A stretch of DNA of 64,000 nt from Caulobacter sp048541825 (GTDB lineage: Bacteria > Pseudomonadota > Alphaproteobacteria > Caulobacterales > Caulobacteraceae), in contig NZ_CP183332.1 in assembly GCF_048541825.1 (NCBI RefSeq), forward strand, positions 434,001-498,000, in the 5' to 3' direction. Positions 1-10,183 of this stretch are shown here, piece by piece; position 1 is the stretch's first letter, and the number at the start of each line of letters is the position of its first letter. Both the position numbers and the translations under genes were made by a program. A model generated the notes under the pieces. The model searched no databases. It saw nothing but the letters and a program-made list of their open reading frames with translations, and was not told where the DNA came from.

Positions 1-99
1 CACAATTCGGGCGCCGCTTCGTCAGGCTGGACATCCGCGTCTGGCCGTGCAGGTTTTGTCTTCAAACAACCGTTCAAAAGAGCAGGGGTGGAAACCGCC

Positions 100-2178
<2,079 letters not shown>

Positions 2179-2184
2179 TTTGAA

Positions 2185-2311
2185 CCCTTCCCCCTTGATG
2201 GGGGAAGGGCAGGGTTGGGGGTGACGCGGCGGTTGGGCTTGCTGGGCCGCGCTTCATCCTGACCCGCTGTCACCCCCATCCCCGACCCTTCCCCCATCGA
2301 AGGGGGAAGGG
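2185..2311. repeat. REPIN-like inverted repeat (CCCTTCCCCC family)
   Basis: Two hairpins, at 2185-2209 and 2286-2311, each pair CCCTTCCCCC with GGGGGAAGGG. They lie in inverted orientation and the inner flanks (GGGTTGGGGGTGAC and GTCACCCCCATCCCCGACCC) also pair. This two-REP layout fills the gap between the beta-oxidation enzyme and the acyl-CoA synthetase. Confidence 0.8.
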
Positions 2312-2330
2312 AGAAGAAGAGCCTCCGCCC

Positions 2331-3887
2331 ATGACCACCATCGCCGCCATGATGTCCGCCGACTATGGCGTGATGGGTGACATCCTGCGGCTGCGGGCGC
2401 AGGAACACCCCGACCATCCGGCCATCATCATGGAAACCGGCGAGGCGGTGACCTACGCCCAGTTCGACGCCCTGGTCGATCGCGTGGCGGCGGCCCTGCA
2501 ACGCGACGGGATCGCGCCGGGTGAGGCGGTCGCGGTCTGTGCCCTCTCATCCATCCCCTATACGGCGGTGTTCCTGGGCGGCCTGCGGGCCGGGGCGGCT
2601 GTGGCGCCGATCGCGCCGTCCTCGACGCCCGATGCCATAGCCGGCATGGTCGCCGACTGCGGGGCCAAGCTGTTCTTCCTCGACGCCGGCGTGGCCGAGG
2701 CCCAGAAGCCCGCCCCGGTTCCGGTGCGCCTGATCGCGCTGGACGGCTCAAACGCGGGCGAGGCGTTCGACGCCTGGCTGGCTCCGGAAGGCGCAAAGCC
2801 AGCACCGGTCGAGATCGCGCCCGAAGCGCCGTTCAACATCATCTATTCCAGCGGCACCACCGGCACGCCCAAGGGCATCGTCCAGTCGCACGCCATGCGC
2901 TGGAAGCACGTGTTCCGGGGCGACGCGGTCGGTTATGGCCCTACGGCGGTCACGCTGCTGTCGACCCCGCTCTATTCCAACACCACCCTGGTCTGCTTCT
3001 TCCCCACCCTGGCGGGCGGCGGCACGGTGGTGCTGATGAAGAAGTTCGACGCCGGCAAATATCTGGAGCTGGCCCAGAAATACCGCATGAGCCACACCAT
3101 GCTGGTGCCCGTGCAGTACCGCCGGCTGATGGAGCGGCCCGATTTCGACAGCTTTGACCTGTCGACCACCCACCTGAAGTTCTGCACCAGCGCGCCGTTC
3201 GCGGCCAACCTCAAGGCCGATGTGCTCAAGCGCTGGCCCGGCGGGCTGGTCGAGTATTTCGGCATGACCGAAGGCGGCGGCACCTGCATCCTGATGTGCC
3301 ACGAGCACCCGGACAAGCTCCACACAGTGGGCCAGCCGGCGCCGGGCCATGACATCCGGCTGATCGACGAAGACGGCGTGCAGGTCGGGCCCGGCGTGGT
3401 CGGCGAGATCGTCGGGCGCTCGGCCGGCATGATGAACGGCTATCACGGCCAGCCGGGCAAGACCGCCGAGGCGACCTGGACCTGTCCCGAGGGGAAACGC
3501 TTCATCCGCACCGGCGATGTGGGCCGGTTCGACGAGGAGGGCTTCCTCACGCTGATGGACCGCAAGAAGGACATGATCATCAGCGGCGGCTTCAACATCT
3601 ATCCCAGCGACCTGGAGGCCGAGATCGTCAAGCACGAGGCCGTTGCCGAGGCCGCCGTGGTCGGCGTGCCGTCCGACGCCTGGGGCGAGACGCCGGTCGC
3701 CTTCGTGGCCCTCAAGGCCGGGGTCAGCGCTAGCGCCGACGAGATCAAGACCTTCGTCAACAGTCGGGTGGGCAAGACCCAGCGGGTGGCGGAACTGTAC
3801 CTGGTCGAGGCTTTGCCGCGCAGCCACATCGGCAAGGTTCTCAAGCGCGAACTGCGCGACTCATGGCAGGCTTCATCGAAAGCCTGA
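2331..3887 (+). CDS. Class I adenylate-forming acyl-CoA synthetase
   Basis: AMP-binding enzyme that activates a carboxylic acid to its acyl-CoA through an acyl-adenylate. The phosphate-binding loop is IIYSSGTTGTPKGIV near residue 170. The adenine-binding motif YFGMTEGGG is near residue 310, the RTGDVGRFDEEGF hinge region near 385, and the C-terminal catalytic Lys motif is in SHIGKVLKRELRD. Length (518) is normal. It follows the beta-oxidation enzyme on the same strand, which suggests fatty or aryl acid activation for degradation. The substrate cannot be read from sequence; medium/long-chain fatty acid or cinnamate-type acids are both possible. Confidence 0.9.
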   Translation: MTTIAAMMSADYGVMGDILRLRAQEHPDHPAIIMETGEAVTYAQFDALVDRVAAALQRDGIAPGEAVAVCALSSIPYTAVFLGGLRAGAAVAPIAPSSTPDAIAGMVADCGAKLFFLDAGVAEAQKPAPVPVRLIALDGSNAGEAFDAWLAPEGAKPAPVEIAPEAPFNIIYSSGTTGTPKGIVQSHAMRWKHVFRGDAVGYGPTAVTLLSTPLYSNTTLVCFFPTLAGGGTVVLMKKFDAGKYLELAQKYRMSHTMLVPVQYRRLMERPDFDSFDLSTTHLKFCTSAPFAANLKADVLKRWPGGLVEYFGMTEGGGTCILMCHEHPDKLHTVGQPAPGHDIRLIDEDGVQVGPGVVGEIVGRSAGMMNGYHGQPGKTAEATWTCPEGKRFIRTGDVGRFDEEGFLTLMDRKKDMIISGGFNIYPSDLEAEIVKHEAVAEAAVVGVPSDAWGETPVAFVALKAGVSASADEIKTFVNSRVGKTQRVAELYLVEALPRSHIGKVLKRELRDSWQASSKA

Positions 3888-4002
3888 GCTTTTCCCCGCG
3901 ACGGCGCGCCGCAGTGGGGCGAACGGAATCGGTTGTTACGGTTGCTTAACCATAAGGTGACGCCATAGGGCGGAACCGGTCTCTCGTGGAAGCGCCTACC
4001 CC

Positions 4003-4989
4003 ATGCGTCCTTCGCCCGCCGCCACCCCCGTTCCGCAGCCGACCACCGCCAAGAAACGTGCGCCCGCCCTGCCGGTCGATTTCGACGCCGTGACCGAGGC
4101 CCTGCGCGCGGCCGGCCATGGTCCGGGCGAGGAGGCGGGCCTGATGTCGCGCTTCTGCCGCCCTGTCGCCGTGCGGGTGCTGTCGGATCATGCGCAGGCC
4201 GTCTCCGTCGCCCTGACCGCCCTGGGCGTTCGTCCTGGCGGCTATTGCGTGGTCTCTGCCCTGGCCTGCCCGCAGACCCTGGCCGGCGTTGACGCGGCGG
4301 GCCTCAAGCCCTGGCTGGTCGATGTCGACCCGTTCAGCTGGATGTTTGACCCCTCGCACCTGCGCGAGCGCCTGCCCGAGGCCCCCGGTCCGCTGGAAGC
4401 CATCCTGCCGGCCGGCGCCCATGGCCGCGCGCCCGATCTGCGCGCCTGGGCCGCCTTTCGCGACGAGACCGGCCTGCCGATCCTGGTCGAGGCCGTCGAG
4501 GCCTTCGACGTCATCCAGAGCGCCCCGGTGCCGGTCATTGTCGGCCTGCCCAGCGGCCAGGGCGTGTTCGTCGCCTGCGAGGACGCTACCCCGATCAACG
4601 CCATGGACGCCCCGCTGTTCGAAGGCGAGGCGGGCCTGGACCTGTGGCCGCAAAGGCGTCCGCGCCTGGCCACCGCCGCTCAGCGCCTGCGGGTTCTGCT
4701 GCTGGACGCGCCGATCGGTTTCCAGCCCGGCTGGGGCATGAGCTGGGTGTCCGAGACCTGCGCCTTCAGCCTGCCCGACGACACCGCCGCCGGCGTGCTG
4801 ACAAAGCTCGGAGAGGCCGGCGTCGAAGCCATCGGCGCCTCGTTCCGCACCCGTGACATGGACGCCGACGAGACCCCGGTCGCTGACCGCCTGGCGGGTT
4901 CGGTGGTCGTGATCCGCATCGATCCGGACCTGGGCCTTGAGGCCCTCGACGATATCGCGGCGGTGCTGCGCAGCGCTGTGGCGGGCTAG
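4003..4989 (+). CDS. Degenerate DegT/DnrJ/EryC1-fold protein, probably not a PLP enzyme
   Basis: The order of motifs follows the DegT sugar-aminotransferase fold. AVSVALTALGVRPGGYCVV matches the small-domain start, GLKPWLVDVDPFSWMFDP matches the usual AGAKPVFVDIDPDTYNIDP, and LPAGAHGRAPDLRAWAAF matches the PVHLYGQPADMD strand. However, the EDAAQAHGA segment, whose Asp binds the PLP nitrogen, is here VEAVEAFDV. The FSFHATK segment carrying the catalytic Lys is replaced by VIVGLPSGQGVFVAC with no Lys. At 328 residues it is somewhat short for the family. Its stop overlaps the stop of the convergent deaminase gene (shared CTAG). I infer a non-catalytic paralogue; partners are unknown. Coding is secure, function is not. 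Confidence 0.75.
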   Translation: MRPSPAATPVPQPTTAKKRAPALPVDFDAVTEALRAAGHGPGEEAGLMSRFCRPVAVRVLSDHAQAVSVALTALGVRPGGYCVVSALACPQTLAGVDAAGLKPWLVDVDPFSWMFDPSHLRERLPEAPGPLEAILPAGAHGRAPDLRAWAAFRDETGLPILVEAVEAFDVIQSAPVPVIVGLPSGQGVFVACEDATPINAMDAPLFEGEAGLDLWPQRRPRLATAAQRLRVLLLDAPIGFQPGWGMSWVSETCAFSLPDDTAAGVLTKLGEAGVEAIGASFRTRDMDADETPVADRLAGSVVVIRIDPDLGLEALDDIAAVLRSAVAG

Positions 4990-6005
4990 TTTGCCGCCGC
5001 GTAGGCCTCGACGCCCGCGATCCGCTCGGCCTTTTCCGCCTCGCTAAGGAAGGACCCGGCGAAGCTGTTACGGGCCAGGGTCACCAGCTCGTCGCGGCTC
5101 AGGCCCACCGCCGTCGCCGTGGCCATGTAGTTCTCCAGCAGATAGCCGCCGAAATAGGCCGGGTCGTCGGAATTGACCGTGGCCTTCAGGCCCAGGTCCA
5201 GCATGCGCTTGAGGGGGTGCTCTTCCAGCGTCTTCACGCCGCACAGCTTCAGGTTCGACAGCGGGCAGACCGTCAGGGTCGTGCCATCGCGCACCAGCCG
5301 CGCCGTCAGGGCCTCGTCCTCCAGCGCCCGGTTGCCGTGGTCGATGCGGTCGACCTTCACCAGGTCGATGGCCTCCCAGACATAGGCGGGCGGGCCTTCT
5401 TCGCCGGCGTGGGCGACGATCTTCAGGCCCAGGTCGCGGGCCGCCTGGAAGACCCGGGCGAACTTGGCCGGCGGATGGCCGACCTCGGAGCTGTCCAGGC
5501 CCACGCCGACGATCTTGGCGATCCAGGGCTTGGCCTGCTCGAGTGTGGCGAAGGCGGCGTCCTCATCCAGATGGCGCAGGAAGCAGAGGATCAGCTTGGA
5601 GGTGACGCCCAGCGTCTTTTCGGCCTCGTCCATGCCGGCCAGCAGGCCGTTCATCACCACGTCTAAGGCGATGCCGCGATCGGTGTGGGTCTGGGGGTCG
5701 AAGAAGATCTCGGCATGGGTCCCGCCATCGGCCGACAGCCGCCGGAAATAGGCCAGGGCCAGGTCCTTGAAGTCCGCCTCCGTGATCAGCACGCCCGCGC
5801 CCTGGTAATAGATGTCCAGGAAGTCCTGCAGATTGGAGAAGGCGTAGGCCGCGCGGATCTCCTCGACCGACTTGTAGGGCAGGGTGATCCCGTTGCGCCT
5901 GGCCAGCTCGAACATCAGCTCGGGCTCGAGGCTGCCCTCGATGTGCATGTGCAGCTCGGCCTTGGGCAGGCCGCGAACGAAGGTGGTCAGGCTGGTGTCG
6001 GTCAT
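4986..6005 (-). CDS. Adenine deaminase (ADA-superfamily metal hydrolase)
   Basis: Hydrolytic purine deaminase of the amidohydrolase superfamily. Metal and catalytic motifs are all present: HMHIEGS at residues 18-24, HAGEEGPP mid-protein, IDHGNRALED, TVCPLSNLKLCG and TVNSDDPAYFGGY. NSDDPAYFGGY and EEGPPAYVWEA are, from family knowledge, typical of the bacterial adenine deaminases once annotated as adenosine deaminase, whereas true adenosine deaminases usually read NTDDP. I therefore expect adenine to hypoxanthine conversion in purine salvage. Length (339) is normal. The stop overlaps the convergent DegT-like gene by four bases, leaving no room for a terminator between them. Confidence 0.88.
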   Translation of the reverse strand: MTDTSLTTFVRGLPKAELHMHIEGSLEPELMFELARRNGITLPYKSVEEIRAAYAFSNLQDFLDIYYQGAGVLITEADFKDLALAYFRRLSADGGTHAEIFFDPQTHTDRGIALDVVMNGLLAGMDEAEKTLGVTSKLILCFLRHLDEDAAFATLEQAKPWIAKIVGVGLDSSEVGHPPAKFARVFQAARDLGLKIVAHAGEEGPPAYVWEAIDLVKVDRIDHGNRALEDEALTARLVRDGTTLTVCPLSNLKLCGVKTLEEHPLKRMLDLGLKATVNSDDPAYFGGYLLENYMATATAVGLSRDELVTLARNSFAGSFLSEAEKAERIAGVEAYAAAN

Positions 6006-6232
6006 GCAGGTTTATGATCGCACCAGCCGGTGGCGATCAACCATCATCGCGGCGCCGGGCTCGCAAAAGCGACCCGATAAACCCGACAGCCTCGAACCGG
6101 ACATCGACGCGATAAATCCGGATACGTCCCGATAGACCCCTAAGGTCTCGGCGCCCCCCGCCGGGGCTGGAAATCACGCGGCGATATCGGTTAAGTCGGT
6201 CCCGTACTCAAGGTTGTCGCCGCGAAGGTCTC

Positions 6233-7300
6233 ATGACTGTTTCTCAGAAGCTTCTGCCGGGCGTGCCGCTCATCGAATCGATGCTGTTTGCGGCCTCGCT
6301 GGACGACATGGGGCTGTCCAGCCGGGAGCGCGACATCGCCCTGCAGCTGAACGAGAAGGGTTTTGCGGTCTTTGACTTCCCCGACGAGGCGCTCGACCAG
6401 CGGATCGAGCGGATCATCGCGGCCCTGACGCCGGAATATGATCTGGAGCACTACCGCACCCACGGCGAGGCCCGGAAGGATCAGCGCGTGCAGGACGCCT
6501 GGCGCACCAACGAGGATGTGCGCGCCATCGCCGCCAACACGGTCGTGACCGATCTGCTGAGCAGGCTGTACGGCCGCCGCGCCTTCCCGTTCCAGACGCT
6601 GAACTTTCCCGTCGGGACCCAGCAGCACATCCATTCAGACTCGATCCACTTCTCGAGCATTCCCGAGCGCTTCATGTGCGGCGTGTGGCTGGCGATGGAG
6701 GATATCCATCCCGACGCTGGCCCGCTGGTCTACTATCCGGGCTCTCACAAGTGGCCGATCGTCTATAACGACATGATCGGCAAGGTGATCGGGGCCGGGG
6801 CCGACTTCATGGCCCAGAAGCCCTATGAAGACGTCTGGGACGCCATGGTCGAAGCCTCGGGCGCCAAGCCGGAGCTGTTCCAGCCCCAGAAGGGCCAGGC
6901 GCTGATCTGGGCCGCCAACCTGCTGCACGGCGGAAGTCGCCAGAACGATCCGACGCGGACGCGCTGGTCGCAGGTGACGCACTACTATTTCGACGACTGC
7001 GCCTATTACACGCCGGCTTTCTCCGATCCGCTGATGGGCAATCTGGACCTGCGCCAGATCGTCGACATCACCACCGGCCAGACCGCGCCGAACATCTATG
7101 TCGACCGCCCGGTCGAGCAGGTCGAGCGCCGGGCCCCAACCGTCGCGGCGGCGCAGCCCGCGCCGGTTCCCGGCAAGACGCCGCCGGACTTCGATCCGCA
7201 ACGCTACCTGGCGCTCAATCCCGATGTGGCGGCGGCCCGCGTCGACGCCAGAAAGCACTATCTGCGCTTCGGCATCCGCGAGAACCGTCGCTACAAGTAG
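6233..7300 (+). CDS. PhyH (phytanoyl-CoA dioxygenase-like) protein with C-terminal add-on domain
   Basis: Fe(II)/2-oxoglutarate-type dioxygenase fold. The metal facial triad is visible as HSD within QQHIHSDSIHF (near residue 130) and the distal His in NLLHGGSRQND (near 230), followed by the conserved Arg region TRTRWSQVTHYYF. After a Pro/Ala linker (about 300-318) comes a short domain reading DFDPQRYLALNPDVAA and HYLRFGIRENR. This matches the YLxxNPDVAAA...HYLxxGxxEGR repeat often attached to polysaccharide glycosyltransferases and secreted proteins. Start ATG 6233 has AAGG just upstream. The substrate is unknown; the add-on hints at a cell-surface or glycan-related role, which is inference. 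Confidence 0.85.
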   Translation: MTVSQKLLPGVPLIESMLFAASLDDMGLSSRERDIALQLNEKGFAVFDFPDEALDQRIERIIAALTPEYDLEHYRTHGEARKDQRVQDAWRTNEDVRAIAANTVVTDLLSRLYGRRAFPFQTLNFPVGTQQHIHSDSIHFSSIPERFMCGVWLAMEDIHPDAGPLVYYPGSHKWPIVYNDMIGKVIGAGADFMAQKPYEDVWDAMVEASGAKPELFQPQKGQALIWAANLLHGGSRQNDPTRTRWSQVTHYYFDDCAYYTPAFSDPLMGNLDLRQIVDITTGQTAPNIYVDRPVEQVERRAPTVAAAQPAPVPGKTPPDFDPQRYLALNPDVAAARVDARKHYLRFGIRENRRYK

Positions 7301-7329
7301 CAACCAGGGTTCGGTTGCGGCTTTGCGGG

Positions 7330-8199
7330 CTAGGCCTCAGGCAGGGGAATGAACTCGTCGTGGTCCAGGTCGGGCAGCTTCATGCGGCCGGCCTTCCAGT
7401 CGGCCTTGGCCTGCTCCAGCCGGTCCTTTGACGACGAGACGAAGTTCCATTCCATGAAGCGCGGCCCCACGGGTTCGCCGCCCAGCAGCATGACGGTCGA
7501 GGGCTCCAGGGCCTTGAAGACGATGGTCTGGCCCGGCGCGAACACGGCCATCTGCGGGGCGGTCAGTTCGCGGCCGTCCACCTCGACCCGGCCGCTGGCG
7601 ACATAGGCCGCGCGCTCGGAATACTCGGCGGGCAGGGCGGCGGTGGTTCCGGCCGCCAGCTCCCAGTGCACGTAGAACAGCGGCGAAAAGACCGGCACAT
7701 TGGTCTTGGCCCCGAAGGCCTCGCCGGCGATCAGCCGCGCCTTCAGGCCGCCGCTTTCGTAGGAGGGCAGGGCGGCGTCGCCTTGGTGGTGGCTGAAGGC
7801 GGGATCGACCTCCTCGAATTCCTGGGGCAGGGCGATCCAGGCCTGCATGCCGTCCATCCGGCCGCCCTGACGACGCAGGGTCTCGAAGCGCTCGGAATGG
7901 GTGATGCCCGACCCGGCGGTCATCCAGTTGACCTCGCCCGGCTTGATCACCGCCAGCGAGCCGACGCTGTCGCGGTGGGTGATCTCGCCCTGGAACAGAT
8001 AGGTCAGGGTCGACAGGCCGATATGGGGGTGAGGCCGCACATCGGCGCTCTTGGGAAAGCCCGGCGCGAACTCGGCAGGGCCCATATGGTCGAGAAAGAC
8101 GAAGGGGCCGACCATGCGGTGGGCGTGGAACGGCAGGATGCGCCCGACCTCGAAATTGCCGATGTCGTGACGGCGGGCTTCGATAACGAGGTCGATCAT
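7330..8199 (-). CDS. Pirin family protein
   Basis: Bicupin of the pirin family, about 289 residues. The N-terminal cupin has the metal-binding and signature pattern GPFVFLDHMGPAEF, then DVRPHPHIGLSTLTYLF and ITHRDSVG with the expected His residues, and GSGITHSE. The second cupin ends near EPSTVMLLGGEPVG. ATG at 8199 is preferred because GGAG lies about 10 bases upstream; an in-frame ATG at 8235 has no Shine-Dalgarno sequence. Some pirins are quercetinases or redox-sensing regulators; nothing here decides which. It is convergent with the PhyH gene across a 29-base gap. Confidence 0.92.
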   Translation of the reverse strand: MIDLVIEARRHDIGNFEVGRILPFHAHRMVGPFVFLDHMGPAEFAPGFPKSADVRPHPHIGLSTLTYLFQGEITHRDSVGSLAVIKPGEVNWMTAGSGITHSERFETLRRQGGRMDGMQAWIALPQEFEEVDPAFSHHQGDAALPSYESGGLKARLIAGEAFGAKTNVPVFSPLFYVHWELAAGTTAALPAEYSERAAYVASGRVEVDGRELTAPQMAVFAPGQTIVFKALEPSTVMLLGGEPVGPRFMEWNFVSSSKDRLEQAKADWKAGRMKLPDLDHDEFIPLPEA

Positions 8200-8268
8200 G
8201 GAGGGCTCCGGCCAAGATTGGCGGGAGATTCTCATGAGTTGCGGCGGGCGTCTTGTCGAAAAGCGCCG

Positions 8269-9564
8269 CTAGTGCGTGACCTTGATCGCCATCACCCGCG
8301 CCGCTCCGGGCGCGGCCGTCTTCAGCCCATCGTCGCCGAAATCGGTCCATTGGCTGCGCGCCACGAAGACGAAGTCGTCGCCGCGTATCGCGCCGCTGGT
8401 CGGCTCATCGAGGTCGGGCAGGCTGGCGGCCAGGGTCTCGACGCGGGTCAGGCGCTTGCCGTCGGGTGTCGGCCAGAGGCGAAGCAGCCGCTGGGGCGCG
8501 ACGCCGTTCTGGACGGCGATCAGGGTTTGGCCGGTGCGGGTCAGGCCATCGACGCCCAGCAGGGTGACGTCGGGCGGCGTGGCGACGGGCGTCACCGCGC
8601 CGCTGGCGAGGTTGATGACGTGCAGGCCGCTGGAATAGTCGGCGACCAGCAGATGCTTGCCGTCGGCCGCCAGGGCCAGGCCCTGGGGCGAGCCGAGCTC
8701 TGGCGATGAGACCAGTCGATCCAGCGCCTTGGCTCCCGGCTCTAGTCGCCAAACCTCGCCGCCCAGCGAGTTTGAGGCATAGACCGCGCCGTCGGGGCCC
8801 ACGGTCAGGTCGCCCAGCTGGCGCTTGGTCCCGTCAGCGGGCGGTGCGTAGCGGGCCAGGATCTTGCCGGTGTCCAGATCGATCCGCAGCAGGGCGATCG
8901 CGTCCAGATCGGCAGCGGCGACGCCCTTGGCCTGGAGCGTGGCGGCGGTCAGGGCCCATAGAATCCGACGCGGCGCATCTATGGCGATACCGAACACGCC
9001 CCAGATGTCGTCTGAGGGGGCCGTAAACTCTGAGACCGCGCCGTCCTTGCCGATGGCGACGATCCGTCGGGCGTGGATCTGGCTGACCAGCAGGCGGCCG
9101 GCCTTGCTGTCATAGGCGACGCTCTCGGCCAGGACAGGTCCGGCGAAATCCGCGACCGGCTTCAGTGCGCCGATCGGCTGGCGGTTGGCGGCGACCCGTG
9201 CGGCGACCGGGGCGTAGTCGGCTCGGTCGGCCAGAGCCTTGAGGAGCGGATCGGCGGGGGCGTTGTGGATCAGGCCCATGGCCGCGTGGCGGGCCAGCAG
9301 GGCGACGGCGCCGGCGGGATCGTCGGCGGCCTTCAGGCGGGCCAGCAGCAGGATGGCTCCGGGGTGCGACGGCAGGGTCGTCACCGCCTCGCTGATGCGG
9401 GCTTGAGCCGCAGCCATATCGCCAGCCTTGGCGGCGGCCAGGCCCTCAGCGCGCAGGCGGCGGAAGGCGTCCAGCCGTCCTTCGGCCAGGGACGGCGTGG
9501 TCAGGGCAAAGGCGAGCGCGCCGACGGCGACGCCCGCGAGCGCCCTAGCCCAGGGGGCTGACAT
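8269..9564 (-). CDS. Secreted/periplasmic NHL (SMP-30-like) beta-propeller protein with N-terminal helical repeats
   Basis: About 431 residues. A signal peptide is clear (hydrophobic AGVAVGALAFALTTPSLA, then EG). Residues about 30-110 are Ala-rich helical pairs resembling TPR units (LAAAKAGDMAAAQARISEAV). The rest reads as propeller blades: ESVAYDSKAGRLLVSQI, GIAIDAPRRILWAL, DLTVGPDGAVYASNS, GLALAADGKHLLVADYS and DGLTRTGQTLIAVQNG. This is the SMP-30/gluconolactonase/NHL pattern, but I see no assured catalytic set. The start ATG (9564) lies inside the end of the upstream lrp-like gene (20-base overlap), so the two are probably co-transcribed. Function unknown. Confidence 0.82.
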   Translation of the reverse strand: MSAPWARALAGVAVGALAFALTTPSLAEGRLDAFRRLRAEGLAAAKAGDMAAAQARISEAVTTLPSHPGAILLLARLKAADDPAGAVALLARHAAMGLIHNAPADPLLKALADRADYAPVAARVAANRQPIGALKPVADFAGPVLAESVAYDSKAGRLLVSQIHARRIVAIGKDGAVSEFTAPSDDIWGVFGIAIDAPRRILWALTAATLQAKGVAAADLDAIALLRIDLDTGKILARYAPPADGTKRQLGDLTVGPDGAVYASNSLGGEVWRLEPGAKALDRLVSSPELGSPQGLALAADGKHLLVADYSSGLHVINLASGAVTPVATPPDVTLLGVDGLTRTGQTLIAVQNGVAPQRLLRLWPTPDGKRLTRVETLAASLPDLDEPTSGAIRGDDFVFVARSQWTDFGDDGLKTAAPGAARVMAIKVTH

Positions 9565-10042
9565 AGGGGCTGACGAGACCCAGCGGTACGGCGGTGGAGT
9601 TCTTGACCCCCCGGATGACGATGCGGCTCTCGATGTTGCTGACCAGGCCCAGCGACAGCAGCTTGTCGCGGAGGAACTCATCGAAGGCGCGCATGTCGCG
9701 GGTGACGATGCGCATCTCGTAGTCAGCCGAGCCCGTGACGGTCGCGCACTGCACCACCTCGGCCCACTTGCTGACGGCCTGCTCGAACGTGTCGAGGTTC
9801 TCCTTGGTGGGCAGCGACAGCTTGACGGTGCAGTAGACCTCGAAGCCCAGGCCCAGCTTCTCGCGGTCCAGAATCGTGACGCGCCGCTGGATGACGCCGG
9901 CGTCTTCCAGCCTTTTGATCCGCCGCCAGCACGGGCTGGACGACAATCCGACTCGCTCCGCGATCTCCGCGACAGACAGTCCGGCGTCGTGCTGGATGAG
10001 ATCGAGGATCTTGGCATCCACGGCGTCGAGTTGTTCGGACAA
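9545..10042 (-). CDS. Lrp/AsnC family regulator, TTG start
   Basis: About 165 residues. The N-terminal winged helix is DAVDAKILDLIQHDAGLSVA then EIAERVGLSSSPCWRRIKRL, the classical AsnC HTH. The C-terminal RAM domain contains VQCATVTGSADYEMRIVTRD. I choose TTG at 10042 because a strong GGGGGAGG lies just upstream and the HTH begins immediately after; a longer frame from 10117 has no support. It is divergent from the indolepyruvate ferredoxin oxidoreductase gene, so it probably controls aromatic/branched amino acid catabolism through that enzyme, as Lrp members commonly regulate a neighbouring catabolic gene. The effector is unknown. Confidence 0.9.
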   Translation of the reverse strand: MSEQLDAVDAKILDLIQHDAGLSVAEIAERVGLSSSPCWRRIKRLEDAGVIQRRVTILDREKLGLGFEVYCTVKLSLPTKENLDTFEQAVSKWAEVVQCATVTGSADYEMRIVTRDMRAFDEFLRDKLLSLGLVSNIESRIVIRGVKNSTAVPLGLVSPYVSPLG

Positions 10043-10109
10043 GAATTCCTCCCCCAGAGGTCGTTTAGCGCGGTGATCATGCCGAAAGCGGCCATGGGTA
10101 GGGCACGCC

Positions 10110-10139
10110 TTGGGCAAACAATTTCCCTGTTTCTATAAG
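10110..10139 (+). promoter_or_regulatory. Candidate sigma-70 promoter for the indolepyruvate oxidoreductase gene
   Basis: TTGGGC at 10110-10115 and TATAAG at 10134-10139 are separated by 18 bases, 44 bases before the ATG at 10184. It is inferred from resemblance to TTGACA/TATAAT only. A strong GGGAGGA ribosome-binding site lies at 10168-10174, separated from the ATG by a T-rich run. Confidence 0.4.
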
Positions 10140-10183
10140 ATATTGCTACGCGGGCGAGAAGACCCGGGAGGAATTTTTTTGCC

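Noticed and set aside
3935..3950. CtrA box upstream of the DegT-like gene
   Set aside because: Only the TTAAC half matches; the other half (GTTA) is poor.
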